Assembly: GCA_023105745.1 (NCBI GenBank)
Contig: JALGQZ010000009.1
Location: 12,572,564-12,636,563, forward strand
Length of the DNA: 64,000 bases
Source: Austropuccinia psidii
Taxonomy: Eukaryota; Basidiomycota; Pucciniomycetes; Pucciniales; Sphaerophragmiaceae
Direction: 5' to 3'
The notes below the pieces were generated by a model. That model was not told the DNA's origin. It saw nothing but the letters and a program-made list of their open reading frames with translations, and did no database searches. Positions within the stretch are counted from its first letter, which is position 1. Each line of letters begins with the position of its first letter. Below, in pieces: positions 45,401-55,406 of the stretch. Position numbers and translations under genes: made by a program.

Positions 45401-46614
45401 CTTATGACATCCATGTCCAGGAGTTCATTGATGTGTTTTTCAATTTCTTTCCTGGTTTCCAGACTTGCTGGATAAGGAGGTCTCCTCAGCATGGGTGGAT
45501 AAGGTCTTTCCACATCCAGATATAGTTCTATATCATGGCCTTTAATCTTGCCTAGTGGCTCTTCACCAATGGCAAATGCTGGTCTGTTCTTCCTCAGCAT
45601 CTTCAGTAGACTTAGTTTTTGTTTACTGGTGAGGGTAGTGCTAAACTGTCCCTCCCTGAATTCCTTCAAGAGTTCTTCTAGTGGATCCTGTGAAGATATG
45701 TGGTATATATCAAGTGAAAATTTCTTTTCCTTGTTGGTACCAATGGTAATGTGCCTGTTTTTACTGTTGTAAATGTCTATGCCATACATCCTCTGGTAAT
45801 CTGTTCCCAGTAAAACCCCTTGGATGTGGGCATCTTCAAGCACTACAAACTCTGGGTTGAGTCTGATATTACCCTTCCTGTGGGGTATAATTATCTCTTT
45901 GATAATTGTCCCAATGGAAGTCATCTTCCCTGATGCACTTTTGAAGTTCCTTGCCTTAGTGGGAAGGAGCTGCTTTTCCCAGTTTGGGAAGTGGTTATCC
46001 AGATAATTTCTGGCCACTATGGAGCAATGTGCTCCACTGTCAATGATCAGTGGGTGCTGAGCATTGTCAATACATACAGTCATTTTTGTGGCTGTTCCAT
46101 GTATATATGCCATTCCTTTGGTTGGTGTAACCAGGAATGTTTGTGCATCCTGTGTGTGTTTGCACAAGTTCTTGCTGGCAGTGTCCTGTCGCATGCCTGC
46201 TTCCAACTGTATATCCTGGATTTCCAATGGGGTTTCCTCTTGGTATTCCACTAGAAATTCCTCTCTTGGGTCTTGATCATCATCAGATGGTTCTCTGATG
46301 GCATCTCCCATAGAGTCTGATTCAGAGTCCTCTGTTGGAGGTTCTTCTTCAGGGACTTTTTCTATAGCATAGACTTTTTTCTTTGCTTTTGGACAGTTGT
46401 TGGCATAGTGGTCTGTTGAACCACAATTGTGACAAGAATTCTTCTTCTTTGCCACTTCTGCCACTCTTTCTCTGGGTTTGTCTTTAAACTCCACCCTGAA
46501 AGGTTGTTTCTCCTTGAAACTACTGCTTCTATATGGGGTGAATTTCCCTATATTAGTCCTTTTCCTTATGTCTTGTAAGGTATTGGCTATGTCATCTAGA
46601 GTGCAATTTTGGTT
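42439..46614 (-). CDS. pol: Pol of element G: zinc knuckle, protease, RT, RNase H, integrase
   Basis: A single 1351-codon frame (counted from 46494) continues in frame with gag after the TGA at 46615. Order: zinc knuckle C21-x2-C24-x4-H29-x4-C34; acidic linker; protease with IIDSGAHCS (Asp about 152) and [13 protein letters not shown] with [33 protein letters not shown] and an intact [11 protein letters not shown]; RNase H with [25 protein letters not shown] and NADGLSRWP; integrase with H..H and CERCQK, catalytic D in MDWV and SDRDPKF and E in DGLAERMIQ; a C-terminal chromodomain-like end ([20 protein letters not shown]). All visible catalytic residues are present. It copies element RNA and integrates the DNA in the nucleus. 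It probably has no start of its own and is made as Gag-Pol. Confidence 0.95.
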   Translation of the reverse strand, partial: NQNCTLDDIANTLQDIRKRTNIGKFTPYRSSSFKEKQPFRVEFKDKPRERVAEVAKKKNSCHNCGSTDHYANNCPKAKKKVYAIEKVPEEEPPTEDSESDSMGDAIREPSDDDQDPREEFLVEYQEETPLEIQDIQLEAGMRQDTASKNLCKHTQDAQTFLVTPTKGMAYIHGTATKMTVCIDNAQHPLIIDSGAHCSIVARNYLDNHFPNWEKQLLPTKARNFKSASGKMTSIGTIIKEIIIPHRKGNIRLNPEFVVLEDAHIQGVLLGTDYQRMYGIDIYNSKNRHITIGTNKEKKFSLDIYHISSQDPLEELLKEFREGQFSTTLTSKQKLSLLKMLRKNRPAFAIGEEPLGKIKGHDIELYLDVERPYPPMLRRPPYPASLETRKEIEKHINELLDMDVIRKIGHNEIVEITTPVLITWHDGKSRLCGDFRALNNYTKADRYPIPRIPHALDKLAKAKYITKMDCIKGFHQNGVKPNSMKLLRIICHMGIYEYTRMPFGIKNAPAHFQRMMDTIFQEEIMEGWMVVYIDDIIIYSETWEDHVQYIDRVLSKCTPINLKISLKKCNFGQQELLALGHKVSGLSLPIDQNKVAAVLQKPVPKNIKEMQSFLGFASYYRNHIKNFAHITSSLYKLCSKDVVFEITKERRDAYERIKYELTNAPVLILPDFELPFKLYIDAACSQGLGAALHQRQIVDGEPREGVICYISRQLKDSEARYGATQTECPCLVWALEKLHYYLEGAVFEVYTDCTALKSLLNMKTTNRHMLRWQIAIQEYRGNMTIIYKEGKSHTNADGLSRWPLDNVKSNPAYDPEVAAKIPIHFMEINRKKNFRFSEWAPGSGTLDSGNTDSEGTETPILGISSSELHNEFFNAVLKSYAKHKQCSILLQLLQQKYRSPELETQLEEPWLRAYKDNKFFLIDGLIYHREKHTSALTVIDRDHISLILQECHDCPYMGHMSEDRTKERVASTAWWPKWEQELSEYINTCERCQKANRKHGKKYGLLQHIEEPKHPWETINMDWVTGLVPGGKENYNACLIIVDRFSKSMRCLPCHKEDTAMDTALLFWNNIISTCGVPKIIISDRDPKFTSEFWTNLYDMLGTKLAFSTAYHPQTDGLAERMIQTMEEILRRLCAYGMEYKDHEGYTHDWVTLLPAVQLAYNTSQHSTTGKTPALVEKGWNPLLPVDHLKKNLLTIHPTAKDFHDMWKKACDTAAKCIAEAKEYNKQRWEKSHMEPDFKEGDQVLVSTLNFNNLKGPKKMRDSFVGPFTIIKLIGKNAVEVKLTEEFSRKHPVFPVSLVKQYFQTERDKFPSRKKNITPPEIVEVEDSPGPVSKIIRARKIRVNGKDQRQYLVRFKNQTADKDKWLAEDAIPDGNLHLRRLRASRRTEQSHK

Positions 46615-48294
46615 TCATCTGCATTTCACTGCATGCTCTAATTCTCCTGGCAGTTGTGTCAGAAGTTTGTGATTCCTCATTTGGATGTTCATCTGAGGAT
46701 CAATGGCTTTAAGTCTTTTAGACTGTCTGAGACACCACTCATATGGATCTTTGTCCACAGAGTATTTGTCATTTTCAAATGACATGGTCTTTTGCCATAT
46801 CCAAGTTCCATTACTGTACTTTTGGATTATTTGACTCTTCCACCATGGCCAGTTTCTTCTGCCATGGATTTCTTTCATTTCTGTATGCCATATACTTGCA
46901 TGGCCTTTAAATGCAGTATTCAATCTAGCAGTAATCCAGTAGTCTGGTATGCTTGGTACATCAATGAAGAGTCCATCAATATAATCTATGAGTTCCATAT
47001 GATCATATTCTCCTGATCCAGAGAATTTGGGCCAGTTTGAGGCCTCAGGAAGCTGTTTCAAGGCTTCCTTCTCTGAATAAGACATGCCATCTCCATCCTG
47101 GTATTGTGATGGAGATCTTGCCTTATTCAACAACATGGGATCTGGTTTGATGTCATCTGGTTGATATGGATTCTCCATAGCTTGGCCTTGTGGTTGGGGC
47201 TTCAAGCTATGGTAGGCATTAAACAATTTGTTAATGTCTTGATCCAGACACTCCCTGTCCCTTGTGCTGTGGTGTTGTTCCTCAAAGACTTGGTTCAGTC
47301 TTTTGTTGGATTCTTCAGAGGCTTTGCTCAGTTGAGCATATCCTTCTTGAAGATTCTTAACTATTTGTTCCAAGGAGGCTTGAGTTTGTCTCATCCTCTC
47401 TTGGCTAGCTTTAATTTCTGCAAATGGCTTTGCAGATTGTTCAGCATATTGGGACACTTGTAACCACAGTGTGTCACTGTTGATGTTACTCTCAGATGTG
47501 ACAATGTTATTTTCAGTCTGAGTGGGGGTAATGTTTCTATTACTAGGACTACTGATTCTAGAGTGGTTTACAACTACTTCTGGTTCTTGTGTACTTCCTT
47601 TACCAAATCCAACAGCTTCTGGATCATGGGGTCTGACTCTTTCCTCCTCTGGTTGAAGGAGGCTTTGTTCTTGCCCTTGTTTCCTTGTCTTCTCCTGGAA
47701 ACCTCCTGTAATTGTGAAGAATGGTGACTCTTGGCCACTGATCTGCTGGTGTCTGAATGGTGTGAAGCCACTGGAGAGTTTATTTGGCCTGCTCCTTGTG
47801 AACCTGAAGGAATCTGAGTAGGCCCTGTCTGGGTCAACTGTTCTTCTATAGCTAGGATAGTGGCTTGATTCTCCCTTATCCTCTGTGCCCTTGCCTCCAG
47901 GAGTCTGTGCTGCCTGGTAGGATTCCAACCTTTGGTGATTACCATAAGGTCTTTGAAGTCTATTTCTTTGAGACAGATCTTCTGGCAACTTGATACCAGT
48001 TCTGCCCAGTGAGTTGCTAGGTTGAACCTCTTGTTGTCCATGCTCCATTGAAATAAATCTTTGAGGAGTTGGTGGATCTGAAGAACTTGATCCATATCCT
48101 TCCAGTCCTCTGGTTTGAGGTTTCTGTTGAATTGGAGTGTGAATGGCAAGGTTGATATTATCTCCCTCATTGTTTTGCCATCCACCACTGTGTCCAGGGT
48201 GTCCTCTTTCAGGTCTTCGGGTTCTGGACAATCCTCCTCTATCCTCTGGCTGGTTCCTTTGGAAGCCAAGGTCTCTGAGGTATACAGGGGACAT
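46615..48294 (-). CDS. gag: Gag of element G
   Basis: A 559-codon frame ending at TGA 46615-46617, in phase with pol. The C-terminal 300 codons are typical gag: a coiled-coil-like region (QYAEQSAKPFAEIKASQERM, LNQVFEEQHH) and a capsid core (NWPKFSGSGEYDHMEL, NTAFKGHASIWH, WPWWKSQII). The stop follows LEHAVKCR, before the zinc knuckle, an odd place for a natural gag end, so a nonsense mutation of a Cys codon is more likely than a regulated stop. The N-terminal 240 codons overlap another open frame (48308-47574) and look less protein-like than it, being rich in Arg, Gly and Gln. Product forms the particle shell. Confidence 0.85.
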   Translation of the reverse strand: MSPVYLRDLGFQRNQPEDRGGLSRTRRPERGHPGHSGGWQNNEGDNINLAIHTPIQQKPQTRGLEGYGSSSSDPPTPQRFISMEHGQQEVQPSNSLGRTGIKLPEDLSQRNRLQRPYGNHQRLESYQAAQTPGGKGTEDKGESSHYPSYRRTVDPDRAYSDSFRFTRSRPNKLSSGFTPFRHQQISGQESPFFTITGGFQEKTRKQGQEQSLLQPEEERVRPHDPEAVGFGKGSTQEPEVVVNHSRISSPSNRNITPTQTENNIVTSESNINSDTLWLQVSQYAEQSAKPFAEIKASQERMRQTQASLEQIVKNLQEGYAQLSKASEESNKRLNQVFEEQHHSTRDRECLDQDINKLFNAYHSLKPQPQGQAMENPYQPDDIKPDPMLLNKARSPSQYQDGDGMSYSEKEALKQLPEASNWPKFSGSGEYDHMELIDYIDGLFIDVPSIPDYWITARLNTAFKGHASIWHTEMKEIHGRRNWPWWKSQIIQKYSNGTWIWQKTMSFENDKYSVDKDPYEWCLRQSKRLKAIDPQMNIQMRNHKLLTQLPGELEHAVKCR

Positions 48295-48308
48295 ATCAGT
48301 GTTTGCAA
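47574..48308 (-). CDS. Overlapping N-terminal frame of element G (Gag leader domain)
   Basis: A 244-codon frame overlapping the start of gag; gag lies -1 relative to it. It has a regular, structured composition: acidic start, LKPEDWKDMDQVLQIHQLL, WSMDNKRFNLATHWAELV, LEARAQRIRENQ, then a Ser-rich linker and a Lys-rich helical tail (MIQKLLDLVKEVHKNQK) before the stop. It looks more like real protein than the same stretch of the gag frame. It could be a separate protein or be joined to gag by -1 frameshifting or splicing. No standard slippery heptamer was seen at its end. Element A has a similar overlap. Confidence 0.6.
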   Translation of the reverse strand: MQTLICPLYTSETLASKGTSQRIEEDCPEPEDLKEDTLDTVVDGKTMREIISTLPFTLQFNRNLKPEDWKDMDQVLQIHQLLKDLFQWSMDNKRFNLATHWAELVSSCQKICLKEIDFKDLMVITKGWNPTRQHRLLEARAQRIRENQATILAIEEQLTQTGPTQIPSGSQGAGQINSPVASHHSDTSRSVAKSHHSSQLQEVSRRRQGNKGKNKASFNQRRKESDPMIQKLLDLVKEVHKNQK

Positions 48309-48652
48309 GCAGTCAAAAACTTTATGTTCTTAGGGTATTTACCTTTGACTGTGCCTTGTACAAATTTACTGTCTGCTGACTTGGGCAGTTTGCCTTTGGA
48401 AGTTACAACTGGGTTAATAATTGTAATCTTTCCTGTACAAGTGGTTAAGGTTGGTTTACCTTGTATGGATGCAGAGTTTCGTGGTTTTCTACTTCTCTGA
48501 GTGGCTATTGGTGTCCACTTCTTGGCTGTGATGAGACCTTCACTGTGCCTCTTTCCTTTGCCCTTGCTGCCCTCTGGTTCTGAGGGTGTCACTGGTGTGT
48601 TGGCCTGTGACTGGGTCTCAAGTGGGATGTAATTTTCTGCCACTGAAATCAA
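48296..48652 (-). other. Small open frame in the 5' leader of element G
   Basis: 118 codons, Lys/Ser/Thr-rich (EGSKGKGKRHSEG, TQRSRKPRNS), between the 5' LTR and the overlapping gag frames. GTAAATACC inside it, at VKGKYPKN, resembles a splice donor, and a CTCAG acceptor lies about 100 bp on, so it may be a first exon. Function unknown. Confidence 0.4.
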
Positions 48653-49236
48653 GGCAGAAAAGGGAGGACTTATATCAGTTAAGACTTCTTAAAAATGCTG
48701 GTTTTGCACGTCTAAGATTGGCCCCTGGGCTTGTATGTTACTACAATGTGCCCTGTATAATGACAGTGTAATTGAATCAACAATTCCACGTCAGAATTAC
48801 AGCTTTTGGTACCCTGTCACACTGTTTGTGTGCCAGTGTCCCACAGATACACTTGTGGTTTTCAAGTGTATTCTGTACAAGTGGTTTTGTATAAGTGTTA
48901 TTGAGTTAACAATACACTTATTCCACGCCTCAACTGATGGTTTTTCAGTCAGAGGTGTCTTTATTCAGTCAAGAATACAGGACTTTATTGATGGCTTATG
49001 TGTTTTTATATACAAAACACGCCAAAAATAGTTATATTCAGTGGGTATTAGCCACGTGAAAAATACTCTTATAATATGAGTATATATATAAAAAGGATAA
49101 ATATATAAAAAATATATATTTAAATAGAGAAATTACGCCTAAAAAAGATAAAACACTGGTTAATAAGTCATAAAGAGAGAAAAGACTTACTTATAAGGTC
49201 CAAAAAAAGATTTAAAACACGGCCAGGCCCCCAAAA
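48653..49236 (-). other. 5' leader of element G with candidate primer-binding site
   Basis: The primer site is at the LTR junction: the minus strand reads TTTTGGGGGCCTGGCCGTG from 49236 down. The remainder is AT-rich, with ATATATA runs near 49080-49125 and several GTGT/ACAAGTG phrases near 48760-48910. No further coding frame is convincing. Confidence 0.6.
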
Positions 49237-50675
49237 TGTCAGGATGAGTCTATGTTGAAGTGAAAATAAAGCTATTTACAACTAAAACTATGACTGTGAC
49301 ACGTTGAAAATAGTTTAAAATAGTTTTATAAGGGTTAAAGATGGATTAATTTAATAATAAAAGGGGCTTTACTATAAGAAATATAGTGGTGGTGAGCGCT
49401 GTTGAAAGCCCTGGGTGCAGCTTTACCTGTTGGGTTACAATAATAAAGACTACAATACTTTAAATTAAGAGTATACCTGTTTATTACCCAAGAGTAAAAC
49501 TGTTTTTGACAGTTTACTATGTAGGTTATTCAAGAGCAGGATGAGGGAAGGCTTTTGGCTGTGAAAAGCCCTCCTTTTATCCTGAAATTGAGGTGGAAAG
49601 GCTGCTAGACCTTTCCACGTAGAGGAAGTGAAGATTTTTCACTCTCTATGACAGGCTTGTGGTTTGCAAACAACCTGTATACCCTGTATTGGGCTGAGAT
49701 GTGGTTTTGAAACCACATCTGGGCAGCTTTCACCAATACAGGGTGAAAATTTTCATCTGGGGACCTCACAGCCTGATTCTGACATGTATGACGCGTAGAA
49801 TGCTGTACAGAAACTGTATGGGACCCCAGTATTGACTGACATATGAGGTATTGAAGTAAAAACATGCTTCTTCGTCTATTTGACACCTCATATTCATGGT
49901 TATGGGATATTATCCCATGGTAAGGCTGTATATGACAGCAGGTGGGATTCTGACCTTAAAATGGTCATAACTCTGTCAGTTGTTGAGATATCAAGCTCAA
50001 AGTTGGTTCATTGAATAGCTCTGTATGCGCTCTACACAATTGTACCCAACTTGACATGGCTATCATTAAATATGACAAAGTTATCCCATGTACAAGTATT
50101 TTTGTACATTGGCGTGGTCTGGGCAAAAGCTGTATTAAGCTTGTTTGGCCAATAACTTCTGTTGTAGTTGAGCTATGAGGAAATGGATGGCACCATCAGA
50201 TAGCCCTGATTGTGCTATTTTCAAAAAGACCCCACTTTAGGTATCTCACACTAAAACTGTAAAAGTTAGATGAGAGGTGAATGTTTTGTTCACCTTTATT
50301 TGGTCTGAATTTGACCATAACTCAAGTAATACTGGTGCTAGCTCAGTTTGGCTAGCACCATTAGATAGCCCTGGCTTAGAGCTTCATTTTGAATACCCAT
50401 TTGATGGGTTTAAGCCTCTCCTTCTAGATTTTAGATGAGAGGTGAAAATTAAGGTTTATGCTCAGCAATAACTTTGAGCAGGAATAACTTTGTTATTTCT
50501 TGTCCTATGGTGATGGGACTTATATTTTCAGAAAGAGGTGAGTTTCCTCTTTCTTTTGATACCCTTTGAGCTAATTTGGCTCAGCTCCATGTTTTGGTGG
50601 TGTTTTGGCTATACCATTGGTTTATGGTATTTTGGCTGTCATGCTTGTGCTCTGGTTTTGAGTCACAGGTTGACA
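49237..50675 (-). repeat. 5' LTR of element G (1439 bp)
   Basis: Same length as the 3' LTR and about twenty substitutions apart by eye, without indels, starting TGTCAGG and ending GTTGACA. It drives transcription leftwards in the usual arrangement. The same three-to-four-module region lies between about 49960 and 50490. Confidence 0.95.
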
Positions 50676-50987
50676 ATCCTGAACCTTCTGCATGATGTCG
50701 CGCTGAAAGAAGAAACCCTCAATCTTCAAAGCACCAATCAATCATTAGCACTAAACAGGGAGATATTTCGCTCTAAGACAATACACTATTGCAAAGATGG
50801 AAAACATAATCCACTAGCAAACCATCCTGCCAACAAATGCTGGCAGCTACATCCACACCTTCAACCTGAAAGACTGCACAGGGAAGCAAAAAGCAACCTG
50901 ACAATTGCTTGAGCGCTAATAACAAGGACAAAACAAGCGAATAACTCCGCATGTACCATTGTACTAGACACTGGTGCATCCAATCAC
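50676..50987 (+). pseudogene. gag: Gag end and protease start of the copia element
   Basis: The gag frame resumes after element G: LNLLHDVALKEETLNL, then a zinc-binding motif of the copia type (YCKDGKHNPLANHPANKCW) and a TGA at 50910-50912. The frame continues open beyond the stop into protease. Confidence 0.85.
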
Positions 50988-52015
50988 ATGTTCAACGACA
51001 TGCGATTCTTCACTGACTTACGACGCAGAGTAGAGATGGCAATATTGACTGGGTGTGACAAATCTACCCTAAGAGCTGCAGGCGAAGGGACGGCTCAATT
51101 AATGGACAAGAATGGAAAAATCTGGTCCTTAAAAGGCTGTCTATATGTCCCAGACTTAACTACCAATCTAGTGGCACTCTCGCAACTAGCAAGACAAATA
51201 AAAATCAAAAATGAGAATAACAAGTATAATGTCTTCTTAAACAACTCTAATGCACCAGCATTTGTATGTGCAACAAACAGTGGAATACTTGAAACAATAG
51301 TGACATTGCCTAAGCTGAAGAGTCTATACACTAAAAGTGAGAACTGGCACGACCGATTGGGGCACATGCATGAAGAAGGAATAAAAGGCTAATTCCATCG
51401 TTCAAACAGGAAGAATCCTGTGAAATCTGCACAAAAAGTAAATTTACAAAACTACCATTCCAACACAATTTCCAAGAGGTGACGCAGCCACTGGAAAATG
51501 TCCATCTAGACATATGTGGGCCAATACAGTCCGCATCCATTGGCGGAGCGAAGTACTTTATGATAATGGTAGACCAATGCACTGGCTACATGAACATCAA
51601 GTTCCTGAAGCTAAAAAACAAAGCCTACACGCACTTCCGCAACTTCAAGGAACATGCTGAAAATAAGCAGCAAAGAAAAATTCAGAACATCATGACAGAT
51701 GGAGGAGGAGAGTTTGTAAACAGTAACTTCAAAAAATTGACAGACAAATGCAGAATCAACCACATAATCAGCCCTCCGTATACCCCACAGCATAATGGCA
51801 TAGCAGAAAGGGGGAATCACTCAATCATAGAAAAGACGCGCTGTCTCTTGCTACAATCAAACCTACCTCCGCAATTTTGGGCAGAAGCTGCAACTACTGC
51901 AACAATGTTATGCAACCTGGTGCAACGGCGGGAGAAGACTCCTTACCAGCTGTGGAACAATCAATTGCTTTCAATCAACAAGCTATGGCCATTTGGATGT
52001 AGAGCATGGGTATGA
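50913..52015 (+). pseudogene. pol: Protease and integrase of the copia element
   Basis: Protease shows VLDTGASNHMFNDM just before and after 50988. The pre-integrase zinc part shows WHDRLGHMHEEG and, after a one-base loss near 51390, CEICTKSK in the next frame. The integrase core has HLDICGP, IMTDGGGEFVN and NGIAERGNHSI, giving the D, D, E triad. A TGA at 52013-52015 follows CRAWV, where the frame otherwise continues. Product would cut the polyprotein and insert DNA. Confidence 0.88.
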
Positions 52016-52051
52016 ATACCAGAGGCCAACAGAAAAGCAAAGTTTGACCCT

Positions 52052-54001
52052 GTGGCATGGGAGGGGATATTTCTAGGATACACCAATCAAACAACAGCAT
52101 ATTGGGTTCTAAGAGTGGTGGATAAAGCAATAATCATAAGCAGGCATGTCAAATTTGATGAATCTGTCTTTCCTGCTTTCTCCTCAAAATCTACAAACAC
52201 TCCTTTACAGTTCCCGGTTTTCAATTTCTCATTCAAAGACAATCATCATAATCGGGATTCAGATGCTGACACTTCTGATTTACCCTCTGACAGCTCTACC
52301 GATGGGGATGTTTTCCATGACGCGTTGGAAGAGCTACCTGCTCGGAGGATCAGAGTGATAGGACCTAGGCATCCCACTCTGATCTCCAGTGAAATCAGGA
52401 CCGATAATATACTTCCCTTCAGGAGGAGAGCGCACAAAACTAACCTTACGAATAAAGCATCAGTTCCAAACAATTACAAAGCAGCAATAGAAAGCAAAGA
52501 GAAAGAAGAATGGATGTTAGCAATTGACAAGGAACTACTAAATATGAAGAAGCTGGGAGTCTGGAGCATTGAAGACAAGAAAACAGATGATCATCCAATC
52601 ATGACAACCTGGGTCTTCAAGGTAAAAAGAAATCACAACAACGAAGTAACTGAACACAAAGCACGGCTATGCGCGCAAGGTTTCCATCAGATAGAAGGCC
52701 TGGACTATCTCAGCACCTTCTCTTCAACCGGAAGAATCAGCTCACTAAGAGTTCTAATCTCCCATGCCGCAGCTCATGGTTTCCAATTCCACCAGATGGA
52801 TGTGAGAAGTGCATTCCTCAACGCTCCTCTGGACGAAGACCTTACCCTGAAGATTCCGGATGGAATAAGCGAAGATTCAAATACTAAGGTACTACGACTA
52901 CACAAGGCAATCTACGGGTTGAAGCAGGCACCACTTGCCTGGTATAACTACCTATCAAAGTGGCTAAAGAAAACGGGATTCGTGGTTCCGGTGTCAGACC
53001 CGTGTGTGTTTGTCAGGAGAGGAGTAAACCCTGTATGGATCTATGTGCATGTCGATGACCTGGCCATATTCGGGCCTGATCTCGCCAACTTCAAAGCAGA
53101 AATAAAGAAGGCCTTCGACATGAAGGACCTGGGTGAAGCTGGCCTACTACTTGGGGTGAAAATTATGCACATAAACAATGGATTTATCTTGTCTCAAGAA
53201 CACTACATCAATACCTTGGCTCAAGAATACAAGTTGGAAAAATACGCACCAGTCAACACTCCCCTTAAACCAAACCTTCAACTCAACATTGCCACCAGAG
53301 AAGAAGAAACTGCTTTCGCAGCCCTCAACATCAACTATCGAAGCACCATAGGTGCTCTTAACTACATAAGCACCAACACTAGACCCGACATTACATTTGC
53401 AGTGAGCCACTTATCTCGTTTTTTGGAAAAACCTGGGATCACGCACTGGACTGCGTGTTTACAGGTCCTAAGGTATCTATATCATACAAAGGAACTATCA
53501 CTACACTATTCGAAGGGAGGTGAAGGTGGTATAGTGGCATATGCGGATGCCGACTGGGGAAACTCAATAATCAACAGAAGATCAACATCAGGCTACGTAG
53601 TGACAGTGAAAGGACACTTGGTCTCTTGGAGAACGAAGAAACAACCTACCGTTTCACACTCAACAACAGAGGTGGAGTACAAGGCCCTGTCCGACATGAC
53701 AAAGGAGGTGGAATGGTTGATACAACTACTAGAAGAAATTGACCTAAATAAGGGTAATCCCACTCCTCAACTCTTCAACGATAACAAGGGAGCAATTGAT
53801 TTAGCTTTGTCCAATGCAAATCACAATGGATTCAAAACCAAACATATGGACATCAAGTATCATTATATTCGCGATCTAATCAAGAACTCAGTCATCAACC
53901 TAAAATATATCTCTACTAATCTCATGGCTGCTGACTTCCTCACTAAGTCAGTTGGCAAAACGATCCTTTTGCAATCTCGAAGTTTTCTCAACCTCAAGTA
54001 A
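52052..54001 (+). CDS. pol: RT and RNase H of the copia element
   Basis: A 649-codon intact piece in the same frame as integrase. It starts with the integrase tail (WEGIFLGYTNQTTAYW), passes a Ser/Asp-rich linker, then the copia RT: W..AIDKELLNMKKLGVW, VFKVKRNHNNEVTEHKARL, QMDVRSAFLNAPLDEDL, AIYGLKQAPLAWY and active site YVHVDDLAIFG. RNase H follows with AYADADWGNSIINRRSTSG and KHMDIKYHYIRDLI. The stop is TAA at 53999-54001. All visible catalytic residues are present, so only the upstream stops and frameshift disable the element. Confidence 0.92.
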   Translation: MAWEGIFLGYTNQTTAYWVLRVVDKAIIISRHVKFDESVFPAFSSKSTNTPLQFPVFNFSFKDNHHNRDSDADTSDLPSDSSTDGDVFHDALEELPARRIRVIGPRHPTLISSEIRTDNILPFRRRAHKTNLTNKASVPNNYKAAIESKEKEEWMLAIDKELLNMKKLGVWSIEDKKTDDHPIMTTWVFKVKRNHNNEVTEHKARLCAQGFHQIEGLDYLSTFSSTGRISSLRVLISHAAAHGFQFHQMDVRSAFLNAPLDEDLTLKIPDGISEDSNTKVLRLHKAIYGLKQAPLAWYNYLSKWLKKTGFVVPVSDPCVFVRRGVNPVWIYVHVDDLAIFGPDLANFKAEIKKAFDMKDLGEAGLLLGVKIMHINNGFILSQEHYINTLAQEYKLEKYAPVNTPLKPNLQLNIATREEETAFAALNINYRSTIGALNYISTNTRPDITFAVSHLSRFLEKPGITHWTACLQVLRYLYHTKELSLHYSKGGEGGIVAYADADWGNSIINRRSTSGYVVTVKGHLVSWRTKKQPTVSHSTTEVEYKALSDMTKEVEWLIQLLEEIDLNKGNPTPQLFNDNKGAIDLALSNANHNGFKTKHMDIKYHYIRDLIKNSVINLKYISTNLMAADFLTKSVGKTILLQSRSFLNLK

Positions 54002-54034
54002 ATGCTTAACTCCGAAGTCGTTCGCAAGCGGGGC
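54002..54034 (+). promoter_or_regulatory. Polypurine-like tract of the copia element
   Basis: GCAAGCGGGGC directly precedes the LTR start TGTCGG, in the position of the plus-strand primer. It is short and interrupted, so the assignment rests mainly on position. Confidence 0.55.
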
Positions 54035-54534
54035 TGTCGGTATTCGTGGCTAAACTGCTATGAACTAGCAGTTTAGATCAATAACAGTCCATCAAGATGT
54101 CTAAACACTCATCAGATGACAAAGCACGGTCATCTCTATCCAACGGCTTAGGACTAAGCTGGAGGAACTCATCTTTTTGTATGCTATAAGAACATGTACT
54201 ATTCACAACTCCCACATGATTTTTACATTCATCTTTTACTTGTTTTTACTCTCTCCTTATTCTTTCATTTCTCTTATTTTTCTTTACTTTCCTGTTACTT
54301 AGTGTGTGTGTGTTGTGGTAAGATTTCTCTATTGTACTCGACTATTGATATCAACCTTCTGGTTAATCATGTATCTCTTTAATAGAACTACGTAAGGGTT
54401 TACCCTGCTATTCTCAGTCTCATTACTAATTAACATAGTTGTACTATCCTTTAGGTATTTCTAACTGTCTCCTTATTCTCACCAAATTCCATGTAACTGA
54501 AATATATACTTTAGTTTATACGTTAAACTTATCA
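54035..54534 (+). repeat. 3' LTR of the copia element
   Basis: Matches 39842-40341 with about five substitutions. Ends AACTTATCA, followed by AAATA. A 62-codon frame inside it is incidental. Confidence 0.92.
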
Positions 54535-55406
54535 AAATAGGCTCTTCATCCATTGTAAATGACTGCATACTCAGTGGTGATAAAGTTTATGCCAAGCGCT
54601 TAAGCCTTCAGTAAAGCCATCGAAATCATCTTAAGAAATTTTAACAAAAGCGGAGTAGAGCAACAGGTAGTATTTATGGCCCTTCTAAAAAAGGAATTTA
54701 CGAAGCTTCATGTTTAAAACCTGGATCTCCGGCGATTATCTCAGGGGCGAATTGCCACAGGCCAATTGCTTTTTTCGATAAAAAATGTGTTTCCTTTTGC
54801 CATCTTAGGTTAATCGTGGAATTTTTTAGAATTTGCATTTATCTTTGTTCACAACTCATTCCAGCCTCTCAATAAGCTGACCAACCATTATCAAGTTGTG
54901 GCTGTAGCTGGGCGATTTGGTCTTTCGAAACATAACGATCAACATTAAAATCTATGCAAACTTAGGGTGAGCTAAAGAAAGCAATACCTTCTTAGGTATC
55001 GTTTTTTTGAGCCTTAGCTTATTTAACTCTCAATTAAGCTTGTGGTTAGTAAATTTACGAAATGGGTTGCCAAAGGGAGAACAGCTTCCTCTACTCTATG
55101 CCCATACACATTTGCTATTTTACTCTTTTAGTGATATGGATATAAGTGTTGGTCGAGAGATTAGTCTGGGTTCGCTGTCAAAATTTCAAGTTATCGGTTG
55201 ATTCAATTATTTTCAAATGGTATGTTGCGTGCCATGGTATCTTATTCAAAAAATTTAGATTTTTGAGACTTCATTCATGAGAGATTTGTCTGCAAGTTTT
55301 CAATTAAATGTCGAGGAAATTTGTATTGTTATTTGTCTAGATCGATCGAAAAAAAAATTGAAGAAAATTTTACAACTTTTTCAAGCAATATTTTGATGTC
55401 AAGTTA
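54535..55406. other. Possible decayed or partial host exons
   Basis: CpG-containing sequence unlike the gypsy regions. On the minus strand, near 54700-54780, a short frame reads AIGLWQFAPEIIAGDPGF and meets GTAAAT, a possible donor; near 54577-54632 another reads DGFTEGLSAWHKLYHH before a TGA. The two cannot be joined in phase without assuming more changes, so I do not call a gene. 54800-55400 shows nothing supported. Confidence 0.3.

Larger units (their letters stand above)
40975..50675 (-). mobile_element. Full-length Ty3/gypsy element G
   Basis: Length 9701 bp with two 1439-bp LTRs, a perfect ATCCT duplication, a polypurine tract, a candidate primer site and a gag-pol frame broken only once, by a TGA at 46615-46617. 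Its LTRs differ at roughly twenty positions by eye. The same LTR family occurs twice more in this window as solo LTRs with perfect duplications. It is the most complete element here and may still be active in trans or by stop-codon readthrough. Confidence 0.95.
39842..54534 (+). mobile_element. Ty1/copia element interrupted by Ty3/gypsy element G
   Basis: Two 500-bp LTRs (39842-40341 and 54035-54534) enclose copia-order genes: gag, protease, integrase, RT, RNase H. Removing element G and one ATCCT leaves 4987 bp, normal for copia. Flanks are GAATA on the left and AAATA on the right, a four-of-five match that may be a mutated duplication. Coding sequence has three in-frame TGA codons and one frameshift. 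The internal sequence has visibly more CpG than the gypsy elements. Confidence 0.92.

Noticed and set aside
42568..46276. Many plus-strand frames opposite the pol of element G
   Set aside because: Shadows of an intact 1351-codon frame; composition is that of antisense reading.
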